Assembly: GCF_007859315.1 (NCBI RefSeq)
Contig: NZ_VOHA01000004.1
Coordinates: 434,001-498,000 of the forward strand
DNA from: Reyranella sp. CPCC 100927
GTDB taxonomy: Bacteria; Pseudomonadota; Alphaproteobacteria; Reyranellales; Reyranellaceae
Reading direction: 5' to 3'
Length of the DNA: 64,000 bases
Made by a program: the position numbers and the translations under genes. Positions 24,388-32,821 of this stretch are shown piece by piece. The notes under the pieces were generated by a model, which had not been told where the DNA came from, made no database searches, and saw only the letters and a list, made by a program, of their open reading frames with translations. Numbering within the stretch: the first letter of the stretch is position 1; the number at the start of each line of letters is the position of its first letter.

Positions 24388-25584
24388 TTACTGTTTGACC
24401 AGCGGGCAGTTGCCGTCCTTGAGCGGGCGGTAGGCCTGTTCGCCGGGCACCGTGGTGATCAGCTTGTAGACATCGTCCTTGCTCTTGGACTCGGACGGCG
24501 CCTTCACCTGGAACACATGCATGTCGCGGACCAGGCGACCATCTTCGCGCAGCTTGCCGTTCTTGGTCATCATGTCGTTGACGGGCAGCTCGCGCATCTT
24601 GGCCATGACAGCCTTGGCTTCGTCGGTGCCGGCTGCCTGTACCGCCTTCAGATAGTGCAGCGTGGCGCTGTAGGCACCGGCGATCACCATGTTGGGCAGC
24701 TTGTCCTTGCGCTTGCGGAACTTTGCGGTCCAGGCGCGGGTCTCGTCGTTGAGGTCCCAGTAGAACGCCTCGGTCAGCACCAGGCCCTGGGCCAAGGGCA
24801 GGGTCATCGCCTGGATGTCGGTGGCGAAGTTCACCAGGGTGACCAGCTTCTGGCCGCCCTTGCCGATGGCGAACTCGTTGGCCTGCTTGATCGAGTTGAC
24901 GGAGTCGGCACCGCCGTTGGCGAGCGCGATGATCTTGGCCTTGGAGGCCTGCGCCTGGAGCAGGAACGACGAGAAATCCTGGGTCGCCAGCGGGTGCTTG
25001 ACGGTGCCCACGATCTTGCCGCCGTTGGCGGTCACCACGGCCGTGAGGTCGCGTTCGATCGCGTGGCCGAAGGCGTAGTCGGCGGTCAGCAGGAACCAGG
25101 TATCGTCGCCGGCCTTGGCCAGCGCCGAGCCGACGACCTGGGCCAGGGCGTAGGTGTCGTAGACCCAGTGCGCACCGGTGGCCGAGCATGACGGTCCGGT
25201 AAGATCGACCGTTCCGGCCACGGTGTGGATGTCGATCCGGCCCTTTTCCTGGGCGATCTTGCGTACTGCCAGTGCCACCGATGAGGTGTCGAGGCCGGTG
25301 ATCATCTTGACATCGTCGACGTCGTACCACTTGCGGGCAATGGCGACGCCGATGTCGGGCTTGTTCTGGTGATCGGCTGTCAGGATCTCGATCGGCCGCC
25401 CCAGGACCTTTCCGCCCATCTCGTCGACCGCCATCTGGGCGGCCTCGATCTCGCCACTGATGAGGTCGGAGAAGACGCCCGAGAATCCCCCGATGACGCC
25501 GATGCGCAAGGGGGCCTGGGCCCACGCGCTGCCGGCCGTCAGCGCTGACAGGATGAGACCGGCGATCAGATGCTTCTTCTTCAT
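24388..25584 (-). CDS. LIV-type ABC solute-binding protein, array copy 3 (type A)
   Basis: I chose the ATG at 25584 (MKKKHLIAGLILSALTAGSAWAQ), preceded by GGGAGG; the longer frame upstream lacks a signal. The mature part has LRIGVIGGFSGVFSDLISG, LTADHQNKPDIGVAIARKWYD and FLLTADYAFGHAIERDL. TGLDTSS, DTWFLL, VAGTVDLTGP and LITTVPG mark it as close to copy 1. It differs in places that could shape the pocket, such as LVTLVNFATDIQAMTLPLAQ. It lies after the hairpin at 25618-25660. Confidence 0.9.
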   Translation of the reverse strand: MKKKHLIAGLILSALTAGSAWAQAPLRIGVIGGFSGVFSDLISGEIEAAQMAVDEMGGKVLGRPIEILTADHQNKPDIGVAIARKWYDVDDVKMITGLDTSSVALAVRKIAQEKGRIDIHTVAGTVDLTGPSCSATGAHWVYDTYALAQVVGSALAKAGDDTWFLLTADYAFGHAIERDLTAVVTANGGKIVGTVKHPLATQDFSSFLLQAQASKAKIIALANGGADSVNSIKQANEFAIGKGGQKLVTLVNFATDIQAMTLPLAQGLVLTEAFYWDLNDETRAWTAKFRKRKDKLPNMVIAGAYSATLHYLKAVQAAGTDEAKAVMAKMRELPVNDMMTKNGKLREDGRLVRDMHVFQVKAPSESKSKDDVYKLITTVPGEQAYRPLKDGNCPLVKQ

Positions 25585-25617
25585 GATATGCTCCCTCCCG
25601 AAGGCATTCGCGCCCAA

Positions 25618-25660
25618 CTCAAACGGAACGACGGTTCGTGTGAACCGTCGTTCGCTTGAG
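25618..25660 (-). terminator. Long hairpin between array copies 4 and 3
   Basis: GAACGACGGTTC (25626-25637), loop GTGT and GAACCGTCGTTC (25642-25653) form a perfect 12-pair stem, and CTCAA (25618-25622) with TTGAG (25656-25660) extends it. It begins 15 bases after the stop of copy 4 and lies 34 bases before the start of copy 3. There is no T-tract. It likely stabilises the copy 4 message or lowers read-through, so copy 4 would be the most abundant receptor. Confidence 0.55.
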
Positions 25661-25674
25661 CCGGTGGTGCCAAC

Positions 25675-26871
25675 TCAGTTCTTGATCAGTGGGCAGTTGC
25701 TGTCCTTGAGCGGACGGTAGGCCTGATCGCCCGGTACGGTGGCGACCAGCTTGTAGATGTCGTCCTTGCTCTTGGATTCGGCCGGCGCCTTCACCTGGAA
25801 CAGGTACATGTCGCGGATCAGCCGGCCATCGGCGCGCACTTTGCCGTTCTTGGTCATGAAGTCGTTGACCGGCAGTTCGTGCAGCTTGGCCATCACCGCC
25901 TTGGGCTCGTCGGTGCCGGCAGCCTGTACGGCTTTCAGATAGGCGAGGGTGGCGCTGTAGACGCCCGCGGTCAGCATGCTGGGCAGCTTGTCCTTGCGCT
26001 TGCGGAAGCGGGCCGTCCATTCGCGGGTCTGGTCGTTGAGATCCCAGTAGAACGCCTCGGTCAGCACCAGGCCCTGGGCCACCGACAGGCCCAGCGACTG
26101 CACGTCGGTGGCGAACACCAGCAGGCCGGCGAGTTTCTGGCCGCCCTTACCGATGCCGAACTCGTTGGCCTGCTTGATCGACGTGATCGTGTCGGCGCCG
26201 GCATTGGCCAGACCGATGATCTTCGCCTTCGAGGCCTGCGCCTGCAGCAGGAACGACGAGAAGTCCTGGCTCGACAGCGGATGCTTGACGCCGCCCACCA
26301 CCTTGCCGCCAGCCGCCTTGACGACCGCGGTCACATCGCGCTCCAGGGCGTGGCCGAACGCGTAGTCGGCGGTCAGGAAGAACCAGCTGTCGCCGCCGTC
26401 CTTCACCACGGCCGAGCCGGTCACCTGGGCCAGCGCGTAGGTGTCATAGATCCAGTGGGCGCCGGTCGCCGAACACGATGCACCCGTCAGGTCGGCCGTC
26501 GCCGAGCCGGTGTTGATGTCGATCTTGCCCTTTTCCTGGGCGATCTTGCGCACCGCCAGTCCGACCGACGACGTGTCGATGCCGGTGATCATCTTGACGT
26601 CGTCGATGTCGTACCACTTGCGCGCCAGCGCGGCGCCGACATCGGGCTTGTTCTGGTGGTCCGCGGATACCACTTCGATCGGGCGGCCCAGGACCTTGCC
26701 GCCAAAATCATCAACGGCCATCTGTGCCGCTTCAGGTTGACCTGCGGTCAAGTCACCATAGACACCAGAGAAGCCTGCAAGAACGCCGATTCGGAACGGC
26801 GCCTGCTGCGCCCAGGCGCTGCCGGTGGACAGCAAAGCCGCGATGGCGGCGCCGACGATGATTTTTTTCAT
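25675..26871 (-). CDS. LIV-type ABC solute-binding protein, array copy 4 (type B)
   Basis: The start is the ATG at 26871 (MKKIIVGAAIAALLSTGSAWAQQ), with GGAGG five bases upstream; 398 residues. It is the first gene of the four-gene array and so nearest to the promoter region. DSWFFL, EKGKIDINTG, LPSMLT and LVATVPG place it with copy 2. The ligand-facing regions cannot be assigned to a compound. The fold and signal peptide show a periplasmic binding protein of an ABC importer. Confidence 0.9.
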   Translation of the reverse strand: MKKIIVGAAIAALLSTGSAWAQQAPFRIGVLAGFSGVYGDLTAGQPEAAQMAVDDFGGKVLGRPIEVVSADHQNKPDVGAALARKWYDIDDVKMITGIDTSSVGLAVRKIAQEKGKIDINTGSATADLTGASCSATGAHWIYDTYALAQVTGSAVVKDGGDSWFFLTADYAFGHALERDVTAVVKAAGGKVVGGVKHPLSSQDFSSFLLQAQASKAKIIGLANAGADTITSIKQANEFGIGKGGQKLAGLLVFATDVQSLGLSVAQGLVLTEAFYWDLNDQTREWTARFRKRKDKLPSMLTAGVYSATLAYLKAVQAAGTDEPKAVMAKLHELPVNDFMTKNGKVRADGRLIRDMYLFQVKAPAESKSKDDIYKLVATVPGDQAYRPLKDSNCPLIKN

Positions 26872-27170
26872 GAAACCTCCCGCATACGCAAATTGCACAT
26901 ACAGGTCGTTATAAACATTTCACAGATGCGAAACCATAGCACCCCATCGCAGAGCGGGGCGGGACGGCGGCAACAGGTGTGCCAGTCGGGCAACTTGCGC
27001 GACGTGCAAAGGCGTTTGCTTTTCAAGCAACAGACTTTGCATAGTAAGCAAATTGATGTTGACTATAATGCAAAACATTGAGAGTAATGCTGTGTGCAGC
27101 GAAGGCGTGGACGGATTGCAGCGACATGCCGGGCGCATCAGTTCCAGCGATTTTGATGAGGGAGGAGCTC
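26872..27170. promoter_or_regulatory. Divergent regulatory gap between the receptor array and the cupin gene
   Basis: The 299-base gap is AT-richer than its surroundings, mainly at 27010-27080. It has two small inverted repeats, TTGCTT-TTC-AAGCAA (27016-27030) and TTTGC-7-GCAAA (27036-27052), next to a consensus minus-10 TATAAT at 27064-27069. I see no good minus-35 at the right distance, so an activator may be needed. The inverted repeats would suit a regulator controlling the minus-strand array and the plus-strand catabolic genes together. Confidence 0.45.
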
Positions 27171-27617
27171 ATGAGCGAGACGGCACGCCCATCGCGCAAG
27201 GATGGGGACCACGCGTTCGAAGCCATTCATGCCGACGAGCGTCCCTGGGAGACGCTTCGCTTCGACGGAGTCCAGAGCAAGATGCTGTTCCACCCGCGGC
27301 CGGATCGGCCCACGGAACCCAATGCAGGATTTGTCCGCTATGCACCGGGCACAGGCTATCCGCTGCACCGGCATGACTTCGCGCAGATCTGGTACATCAT
27401 GGAAGGCGAATTCATCGTCGACGGCAAGACGTACGGGCCCGGCACGATGGTGTTTCATCCCGATCCGCACTTCGAAGCGGAAATGCACACCAAGACCGGC
27501 GGTGTCTGGCTCATCGTCCAGTACCAGGGACCCAGCACCAGCCAGCCGGCCATTTACGAAGGCCGCTTCAATATGACCGAGCGCAAGCCGCTGGCGCAGG
27601 AACGCCTCGACGTTTGA
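27171..27617 (+). CDS. Cupin domain protein
   Basis: I chose the ATG at 27171, which has GGAGGAG just upstream; 148 residues. The cupin motif 1 is seen as GTGYPLHRHDFAQIWYIMEGEFIVDGKTYGPG (two His and a Glu as metal ligands) and motif 2 as GTMVFHPDPHFEAEMHTKTG. It is a small metal-binding beta-barrel that may be an enzyme, a lyase or dioxygenase of the cupin type, or a sensor. It is the first gene of a plus-strand unit leading to an alcohol dehydrogenase, a binding protein and livGFHM. Confidence 0.85.
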   Translation: MSETARPSRKDGDHAFEAIHADERPWETLRFDGVQSKMLFHPRPDRPTEPNAGFVRYAPGTGYPLHRHDFAQIWYIMEGEFIVDGKTYGPGTMVFHPDPHFEAEMHTKTGGVWLIVQYQGPSTSQPAIYEGRFNMTERKPLAQERLDV

Positions 27618-27734
27618 GCCGCGGCCTCGCGTGATCTCGCCGCGGGCGGTTTGATCGCCCGTCTTCGGCGACGCACGTCTTCAATCCTCAACTCGACAAT
27701 GGCGCCGAGCGACCGCTTCGGCGCGTGCAAGCGC

Positions 27735-28871
27735 ATGGCCATCATCAACTACCTTACGCACATCCGCTTCGAGCCCGGAGCTCTCGCGGCCCTGGCCGAT
27801 GACCTGTCGGCGCTGGGGATCCGTCGTCCATTGATTGTCACCGACCGGGGGATCGTCCAGGCCGGCCTTCTGGACCGACTGGTGGCGGTATTGCCAGGTT
27901 CTCTGCGCAACCCGCCGGTCTTCTCGGCAACACCGCCGAACCCGACGGAAGTCGCCGTCGGCGACGCGTTGGCGACGTACAACGATCACGCCTGCGACGG
28001 CGTGATCGCACTGGGCGGTGGTTCGCCGATCGACCTCGCCAAGGCCGTTGCGCTGATGGCCACGCATGACGGTCAGATGGAGCGCTACGCCGCCGTTCAC
28101 AGCGGTGCGGCGCTTATTACCAGCGCCGTCGCGCCAGTCATTGCCATCCCGACGACGGCTGGAACTGGCAGCGAGGTTGGTCGCGCCGCGCTTGTCACAC
28201 TGAATGACGGGCGCAAGCTCGGTTTCGTCAGTCCTCATCTCATTCCACGGCGCGCGATCTGCGATCCGGATCTCACAACAGGATTGCCGCCTGGACTGAC
28301 GGCCGCGACCGGCATGGACGCGCTCGCGCACTGCATCGAGACCTTCCTGTCGCCGCGGATCAATCCGCCCGCAGACGCCATCGCACTGGATGGCGCCGGT
28401 CGCGTCTGGCGCAATATCGAGCGGGCCGTGACCGATGGGACCGATGAACAGGCTCGCTGGGAGATGATGATGGCGGCGCTTGCCGGTGGGCTCTCCTTTC
28501 AGAAGGGCCTCGGCGCCGTCCATGGATTGTCGCATGCCCTGGGTGGCCTGAAGGAGCCCAGCCTGCATCACGGCACCCTGAACGCTGTTCTCCTGCCACC
28601 CGTGCTGCGGCTGAATCGCGCCGCCGCGGGTAGCAAGTACGAACGTCTCGCTTCGGCGCTTGGCCTGGACGCAGGGACCGACCTCGCCGATGCGATCGAA
28701 ACACTCAACGCGCGTTTGGGGCTGCCTTCCTCGCTGAAGGGAATGGGCATTGCGCCGACAGTGGTGAGCGACATGGCGCAGCGGGCCATGGCCGATCACT
28801 CCACACCGACAAATCCAAGAGCGATGACCGTCGCGCTCTACGAACAGTTGCTGCGCGGCGTTCTCGCGTGA
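27735..28871 (+). CDS. Iron-containing alcohol dehydrogenase
   Basis: I chose the ATG at 27735 (MAIINYLTHIRFEPGALAAL), which gives 378 residues, normal for the family; the frame extends upstream without a better start, and no strong ribosome site is visible. Motifs are ALGGGSPIDLAKAVAL (nucleotide-binding), PTTAGTGSEVGRAALVT, GMDALAHCIETFLSPR and HGLSHALGGLKEPSLHHGTLNAVLLP, which supply the metal-binding Asp and His residues. It would oxidise an alcohol or reduce an aldehyde or maleylacetate-like compound. It sits in the same unit as binding protein copy 5, so the imported compound may be its substrate or a precursor. Confidence 0.9.
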   Translation: MAIINYLTHIRFEPGALAALADDLSALGIRRPLIVTDRGIVQAGLLDRLVAVLPGSLRNPPVFSATPPNPTEVAVGDALATYNDHACDGVIALGGGSPIDLAKAVALMATHDGQMERYAAVHSGAALITSAVAPVIAIPTTAGTGSEVGRAALVTLNDGRKLGFVSPHLIPRRAICDPDLTTGLPPGLTAATGMDALAHCIETFLSPRINPPADAIALDGAGRVWRNIERAVTDGTDEQARWEMMMAALAGGLSFQKGLGAVHGLSHALGGLKEPSLHHGTLNAVLLPPVLRLNRAAAGSKYERLASALGLDAGTDLADAIETLNARLGLPSSLKGMGIAPTVVSDMAQRAMADHSTPTNPRAMTVALYEQLLRGVLA

Positions 28872-28890
28872 CGGCACAGGGGAGGTTTCA

Positions 28891-30099
28891 GTGGCAAGGT
28901 ATACTCTGACCGCAGCATGGCTTCTGGGTTTCGCGTGCGTGCTCAACGCGCCGGCGAGCCGGGCCGACGGAATGTCCGACGGTGTGATCCGGATCGGTAT
29001 CTTGAACGACCGCTCGGGGCCGTACGCTGACTTGACGGGCGAAGGCTCCGTGGTCGCCGCGCGCATGGCGGCAGAGGAGGCGGGCGGCACCGTTGCGGGT
29101 GTGCCCATCGAGATCATCTCTGCCGATCATCAGAACAAGGCCGACGTCGGAGCCGCCGTCGCCAGACGTTGGTTCGACGCCGGCCAGGTCGATGTCGTTG
29201 CCGACCTGTCGAACTCGGCGGTCGGCTTCGCGACCGTCGGGCTCGCAGCGGAAAGGAACAAGATCGTATTGAATGCCTCGGGTTCCGCCGACTTCACGAG
29301 CAAAGCCTGCACGGCCATCTCCTTCCAGTCGCCGTACAACAGCTACACCAATGCATTCGGACTGGCGAGCGCAGTGACGAAGCGTGGACTCGACTCGTGG
29401 TTTCTCGTTACGGTCGACTATGCCTTCGGGCGTGCGCTGGCGACGGATATCCGCCGCGCCGCTGAAGCGAACGGCGGCAAAGTGCTCGGCGAGGTCCGCC
29501 ATCCGGTCAATGTGACCGACTTCAGCTCGTATTTGTTGCAAGCCCAGTCGTCGGGCGCCAAGGTGATCGCCCTGGCGAATGCCGGCAACGACTTCGTGAA
29601 CAGCCTCAAGCAGGCGGTCGAGTTCGGCATCACAAAGAAGCAGGTCGTGGTGGCGCCGACCGTCTTTCTGACGGATATCAACGCCATCGGCTTGCCGACA
29701 GCCCAGGGGCTCCAGTTCATCACCGGGTTCTACTGGGATCGTGACGATGCCTCGCGGGCATGGGCGAAGCGATTCTTCGAACGTCACGGCGCGATGCCGA
29801 CCATGAGCCAGGCCGGCGTATATTCGATGGTCCGCCACTACCTTCGTGCCGTCCAGGCCGTCGGCACGGATGACGGCCCGACGGTGGCTGCCAGGATGCG
29901 CGACCTTCCGGTCACCGACTTTTTCGGCGGCCGCGTGCGGGCAGACGGTCAGTTCCTGCACGATATGTACCTGGCTCGCGTCAAGAAGCCTGCCGAATCG
30001 CAGCGCAAATGGGACTATTACGACATTCTCTCCACGATCCCCGCCGAGCAAGCCTTCCGTCCCGTGGAGCAGGGCGATTGCCCGATGATCAAAAAGTAA
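28891..30099 (+). CDS. LIV-type ABC solute-binding protein, copy 5
   Basis: The start is a GTG at 28891 with GGGGAGG ahead; 402 residues with a signal peptide ending near ASRADG. It belongs to the same family as the four array genes (ADHQNKADVGAAVARRWFD, VDYAFGRALATDI, DFSSYLLQAQSSGAKVIALANAG) but is more diverged, and the conserved Cys pair is kept (KACTAISF and GDCPMIKK). It faces the array across the cupin and dehydrogenase genes and precedes livGFHM, so it is the natural cognate receptor for that transporter. Confidence 0.9.
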   Translation: MARYTLTAAWLLGFACVLNAPASRADGMSDGVIRIGILNDRSGPYADLTGEGSVVAARMAAEEAGGTVAGVPIEIISADHQNKADVGAAVARRWFDAGQVDVVADLSNSAVGFATVGLAAERNKIVLNASGSADFTSKACTAISFQSPYNSYTNAFGLASAVTKRGLDSWFLVTVDYAFGRALATDIRRAAEANGGKVLGEVRHPVNVTDFSSYLLQAQSSGAKVIALANAGNDFVNSLKQAVEFGITKKQVVVAPTVFLTDINAIGLPTAQGLQFITGFYWDRDDASRAWAKRFFERHGAMPTMSQAGVYSMVRHYLRAVQAVGTDDGPTVAARMRDLPVTDFFGGRVRADGQFLHDMYLARVKKPAESQRKWDYYDILSTIPAEQAFRPVEQGDCPMIKK

Positions 30100-30113
30100 G
30101 ACGGTGTATCTGT

Positions 30114-30170
30114 TGCATGCAATAACTTGTCTTGCATACAATATCTTAAAATGCATACAATAGAACCATG
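30114..30170 (+). promoter_or_regulatory. Three 19-bp direct repeats ahead of livG
   Basis: TGCATGCAATA begins at 30114, and TGCATACAATA begins at 30133 and 30152: the three cores are spaced exactly 19 bases apart, close to two helical turns, so they face the same side of the DNA. Each core resembles half of the TTGTATGCAA-type sites of GntR/FCD regulators when read on the other strand. They lie 15 bases after the stop of binding protein copy 5 and about 280 bases before livG. The rest of the gap (30171-30445) holds the palindromic element described next and nothing else I can name. Confidence 0.6.
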
Positions 30171-30246
30171 AAGCAGATCAGCCGTGCCGGCATCCGGTTC
30201 CGTTCGCTGCGCTCGGCGTGAAGCATGATATGTGCCACGTGGTGCC

Positions 30247-30317
30247 GTTGTCGTTTCGCACGAAGCGGGAAACATCTCCGCGAGCCAAGACGTCCCGATC
30301 ACGCCGGGAATGACAAC
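30247..30317. repeat. Extragenic palindromic element ahead of livG
   Basis: GTTGTC at 30247-30252 is mirrored by GACAAC at 30312-30317, and the ends match further with two mismatches (GTTGTCGTTTC against GTTGTCATTCC). Inside are smaller stems such as TCCCG-7-CGGGA. This looks like a REP or small MITE-type element, 71 bases long, between binding protein copy 5 and livG. A genome search would show whether it is repeated. Confidence 0.4.
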
Positions 30318-30445
30318 CATACGATCCGGTGAGGTCGCGCGGCGAAACAAGGCTTTGGATTTGACACGGTCGGTGGCGTTGTTTTTGTTTGCGGGCTCGT
30401 GCTATGGCTCGGCCTACAGGGAAGGCACGCGTACAAGAAGGCAAG

Positions 30446-31201
30446 ATGGCAGACGATATTATTCTCGAGGCGACAGGCCTGACGAAGGAGTTTCTGGGAT
30501 TCGTCGCTGTTAAGGATGTCGATTTGCGCGTGCGTCGTCATTCGATCCACGCGCTGATCGGTCCTAACGGCGCGGGGAAGACGACGTGCTTCAACCTGCT
30601 GACCCACTTCCTAGTTCCAACCTCGGGACGCATCCGCTTCAACGGCAACGATATCACCGGCAGTTCGCCGGCCGCGATCGCACGCATGGGGCTGGTGCGT
30701 TCGTTTCAGATCTCGGCCGTGTTCCCGCATCTGTCGGTGCGCGACAACGTTCGCGTGGCTTTGCAGCGGCCATTACGCAACTCTTTCCAATTCTGGCGCA
30801 GTGAACGTGTTCTTGACTCACTGAATGCGCGCGCCTTGGAATTGATCGACGCGGTTGGCTTGGGACCCTATGCCGAGTTGCCCGCGGTGGAGCTGCCGTA
30901 CGGCCGCAAACGCGCGCTGGAGATCGCCACGACCCTCGCCCTCGATCCGGAGATGATGTTGCTCGACGAACCGATGGCGGGTTTGGCGCACGAGGATATC
31001 GATCGCATCGCTGCTTTGATCCGCAAAGTCGCGGCTGATCGCACGGTGCTGATGGTCGAACACAACATGTCCGTGGTCGCGGACCTGTCCGACATGATCA
31101 CGGTGCTGGCGCGTGGCGAGAAACTGGCCGAAGGGCCATACGGCGAGGTGTCCAAGCATCCCCAGGTGATTGAAGCTTATGTCGGGACCGGTCATGGCTG
31201 A
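30446..31201 (+). CDS. livG: LIV-type ABC transporter ATPase LivG
   Basis: I chose the ATG at 30446 (MADDIILEATGLTKEFLGF), preceded by AAGAAGG; 251 residues. It has Walker A GPNGAGKTT, the LIV-specific insert after VRSFQISAVFPHLSVRDNVRVALQ, a signature region LPYGRKRALEIATTLALDPEMMLLDEP with Walker B, and the H-loop as VEHNM. The signature is PYGRKRALE rather than LSGGQ, as is usual for LivG. It powers uptake with LivF and is followed by livF with an eight-base overlap. Confidence 0.92.
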   Translation: MADDIILEATGLTKEFLGFVAVKDVDLRVRRHSIHALIGPNGAGKTTCFNLLTHFLVPTSGRIRFNGNDITGSSPAAIARMGLVRSFQISAVFPHLSVRDNVRVALQRPLRNSFQFWRSERVLDSLNARALELIDAVGLGPYAELPAVELPYGRKRALEIATTLALDPEMMLLDEPMAGLAHEDIDRIAALIRKVAADRTVLMVEHNMSVVADLSDMITVLARGEKLAEGPYGEVSKHPQVIEAYVGTGHG

Positions 31202-31898
31202 GCCGCTTCTGAAGGTCTCGGGCCTGCACGCCTGGTACGGCGAATCGCACATTCTGCAGGGCGTCGATTTCGAGGTCGGGAAGGGCGAGATCGTCACCCT
31301 GCTGGGCCGCAATGGAGCCGGCAAGACGACGACGCTGAAGTCGGTCATGGGCATCGTCGGCAAGCGCCAGGGCAAAATCGTGTTCGATGGCGAGGAGACG
31401 GTCGGCCGGCCCTCGGACTTCATCGCGCGCTGCGGCATTGCCTATTGCCCGGAGGAGCGCGGCATTTTCGCCAGCCTCAACGTCGAGGAAAACCTGATGC
31501 TGCCGCCGGTCGTGAAGCCGGGTGGCGTGACGATCGACGAGATCTACAAGCTGTTCCCCAATCTGTTGGAGCGGCGGCGCAGCCAGGGCACGAAACTGTC
31601 GGGTGGCGAGCAGCAGATGCTGGCCATCGGCCGCATTCTGCGCACCGGCGCCAGCATGCTGCTGCTGGACGAACCGACCGAAGGCCTGGCGCCGGTGATC
31701 GTGCAGCGGATCGGCGAAGTGATTCGCCAGCTGAAGGCGCGCGGTTTCACGGTGCTGCTGGTGGAGCAGAATTTTCGCTTCGCTGCGACGCTGGCCGACC
31801 GGCATTACATCGTCGAGGACGGCCGGGTGATTGACATGATCAAGGCGGCCGACGTCGAGCGCAGTATCGACAAGCTGCACGAATACCTGGGTGTTTAA
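31194..31898 (+). CDS. livF: LIV-type ABC transporter ATPase LivF
   Basis: I chose the ATG at 31194 (MAEPLLKVSGLHAWYGESH), inside the end of livG; 234 residues. Walker A is GRNGAGKTTTLKS, the signature is LSGGEQQMLAIGRILRTG, Walker B is MLLLDEPTEGLAP, and the H-loop region reads VLLVEQNFRFA. GIAYCPEERGIFASLNVEENL is the LivF-type Q-loop segment. It forms the cytosolic ATPase pair with LivG. Confidence 0.92.
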   Translation: MAEPLLKVSGLHAWYGESHILQGVDFEVGKGEIVTLLGRNGAGKTTTLKSVMGIVGKRQGKIVFDGEETVGRPSDFIARCGIAYCPEERGIFASLNVEENLMLPPVVKPGGVTIDEIYKLFPNLLERRRSQGTKLSGGEQQMLAIGRILRTGASMLLLDEPTEGLAPVIVQRIGEVIRQLKARGFTVLLVEQNFRFAATLADRHYIVEDGRVIDMIKAADVERSIDKLHEYLGV

Positions 31899-31939
31899 GA
31901 TGACCATCCTTGACACCGCCGCGGGCGGGTGAGGGCGCG

Positions 31940-32821
31940 ATGTTCGAATTGCTCGGAATCCCGCCACAGGCACTGTTCGGCCAGCTGTTGCTGGGCCTGA
32001 TCAATGGTGCCTTCTACGCCATGCTCAGCCTTGGGCTGGCGGTGATCTTCGGTCTTCTCAACGTCATCAACTTCACGCACGGCGCCCAGTACATGATGGG
32101 GGCCTTCGCGGCCTGGCTGATGCTGGGCTATCTCGGCATCCCGTTCTGGGTCTCGCTGGTGCTGGCGCCGATCATCGTCGCCTTGTTCGGCGTGCTGCTC
32201 GAACGCCTGTTGCTGCGACGAATCTACCACCTCGATCACCTCTACGGCTTTCTGCTGACTTTCGGCCTGGCGCTGATCATCGAGGGTCTGTTTCGATGGC
32301 GCTGGGGCTCATCCGGTCAGCCCTACGACAACCCGATACCTGGCGGCGTCAATCTCGGATTCATGTTCCTGCCGTACTATCGTGGCTGGGTGGTGGTGGC
32401 ATCGCTCGTGATCTGCCTGGCCACCTGGTATGCCATCGAGCGCACGCGGCTGGGTGCCTATCTGCGGGCGGCGACGGAAAATCCGACGCTGGTGCGGGCC
32501 TTCGGCATCAACGTGCCGCGCATGATCACGCTGACCTATGCCTTTGGCGTCGGGCTGGCGGCACTGGCCGGTGTTCTGGCGGCGCCGATCCAGCAGGTTT
32601 CGGCGCTGATGGGAACCAACCTGGTGCTGGTGGTGTTTGCCGTCGTCGTGATCGGCGGTATGGGCTCGATCATGGGTTCGATCGTCACCGGCTTCGGGCT
32701 AGGCGTCATCGAAGGCTTGACCAAGGTGGCCTATCCGCCGGCGTCGAACATCGTGATCTTCGTCGTTATGGCCGTGGTTCTGCTCGTCAAGCCGGCTGGC
32801 CTCTTCGGGCGGACCAAATGA
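31940..32821 (+). CDS. livH: LIV-type ABC transporter permease LivH
   Basis: I chose the ATG at 31940 (MFELLGIPPQALFGQLLLGLINGAFYAMLSLGLAVIFG); 293 residues with about eight membrane helices. The family marks NGAFYAMLSLGLAVIFGLLNVINFTHG and TENPTLVRAFGINVPRMITLTYAFGVGLAALAGVL are clear. It forms the membrane channel with LivM. The stop overlaps the livM start by four bases (ATGA). Confidence 0.92.
   Translation: MFELLGIPPQALFGQLLLGLINGAFYAMLSLGLAVIFGLLNVINFTHGAQYMMGAFAAWLMLGYLGIPFWVSLVLAPIIVALFGVLLERLLLRRIYHLDHLYGFLLTFGLALIIEGLFRWRWGSSGQPYDNPIPGGVNLGFMFLPYYRGWVVVASLVICLATWYAIERTRLGAYLRAATENPTLVRAFGINVPRMITLTYAFGVGLAALAGVLAAPIQQVSALMGTNLVLVVFAVVVIGGMGSIMGSIVTGFGLGVIEGLTKVAYPPASNIVIFVVMAVVLLVKPAGLFGRTK

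Noticed and set aside
23761-25191. A 476-residue plus-strand frame across two receptor genes
   Set aside because: It runs antisense through copies 2 and 3 and repeats itself as they do, so it only reflects the gene duplication.
30114-30170. CRISPR-like reading of the three short repeats
   Set aside because: The repeats are 19 bases apart with 11-base cores and spacers of only eight bases, with no cas genes; they fit regulator sites.
30168-30221. A 17-codon frame starting on the third 19-bp repeat
   Set aside because: There is no ribosome site before its ATG, it is Arg- and Ser-rich, and nothing supports translation.
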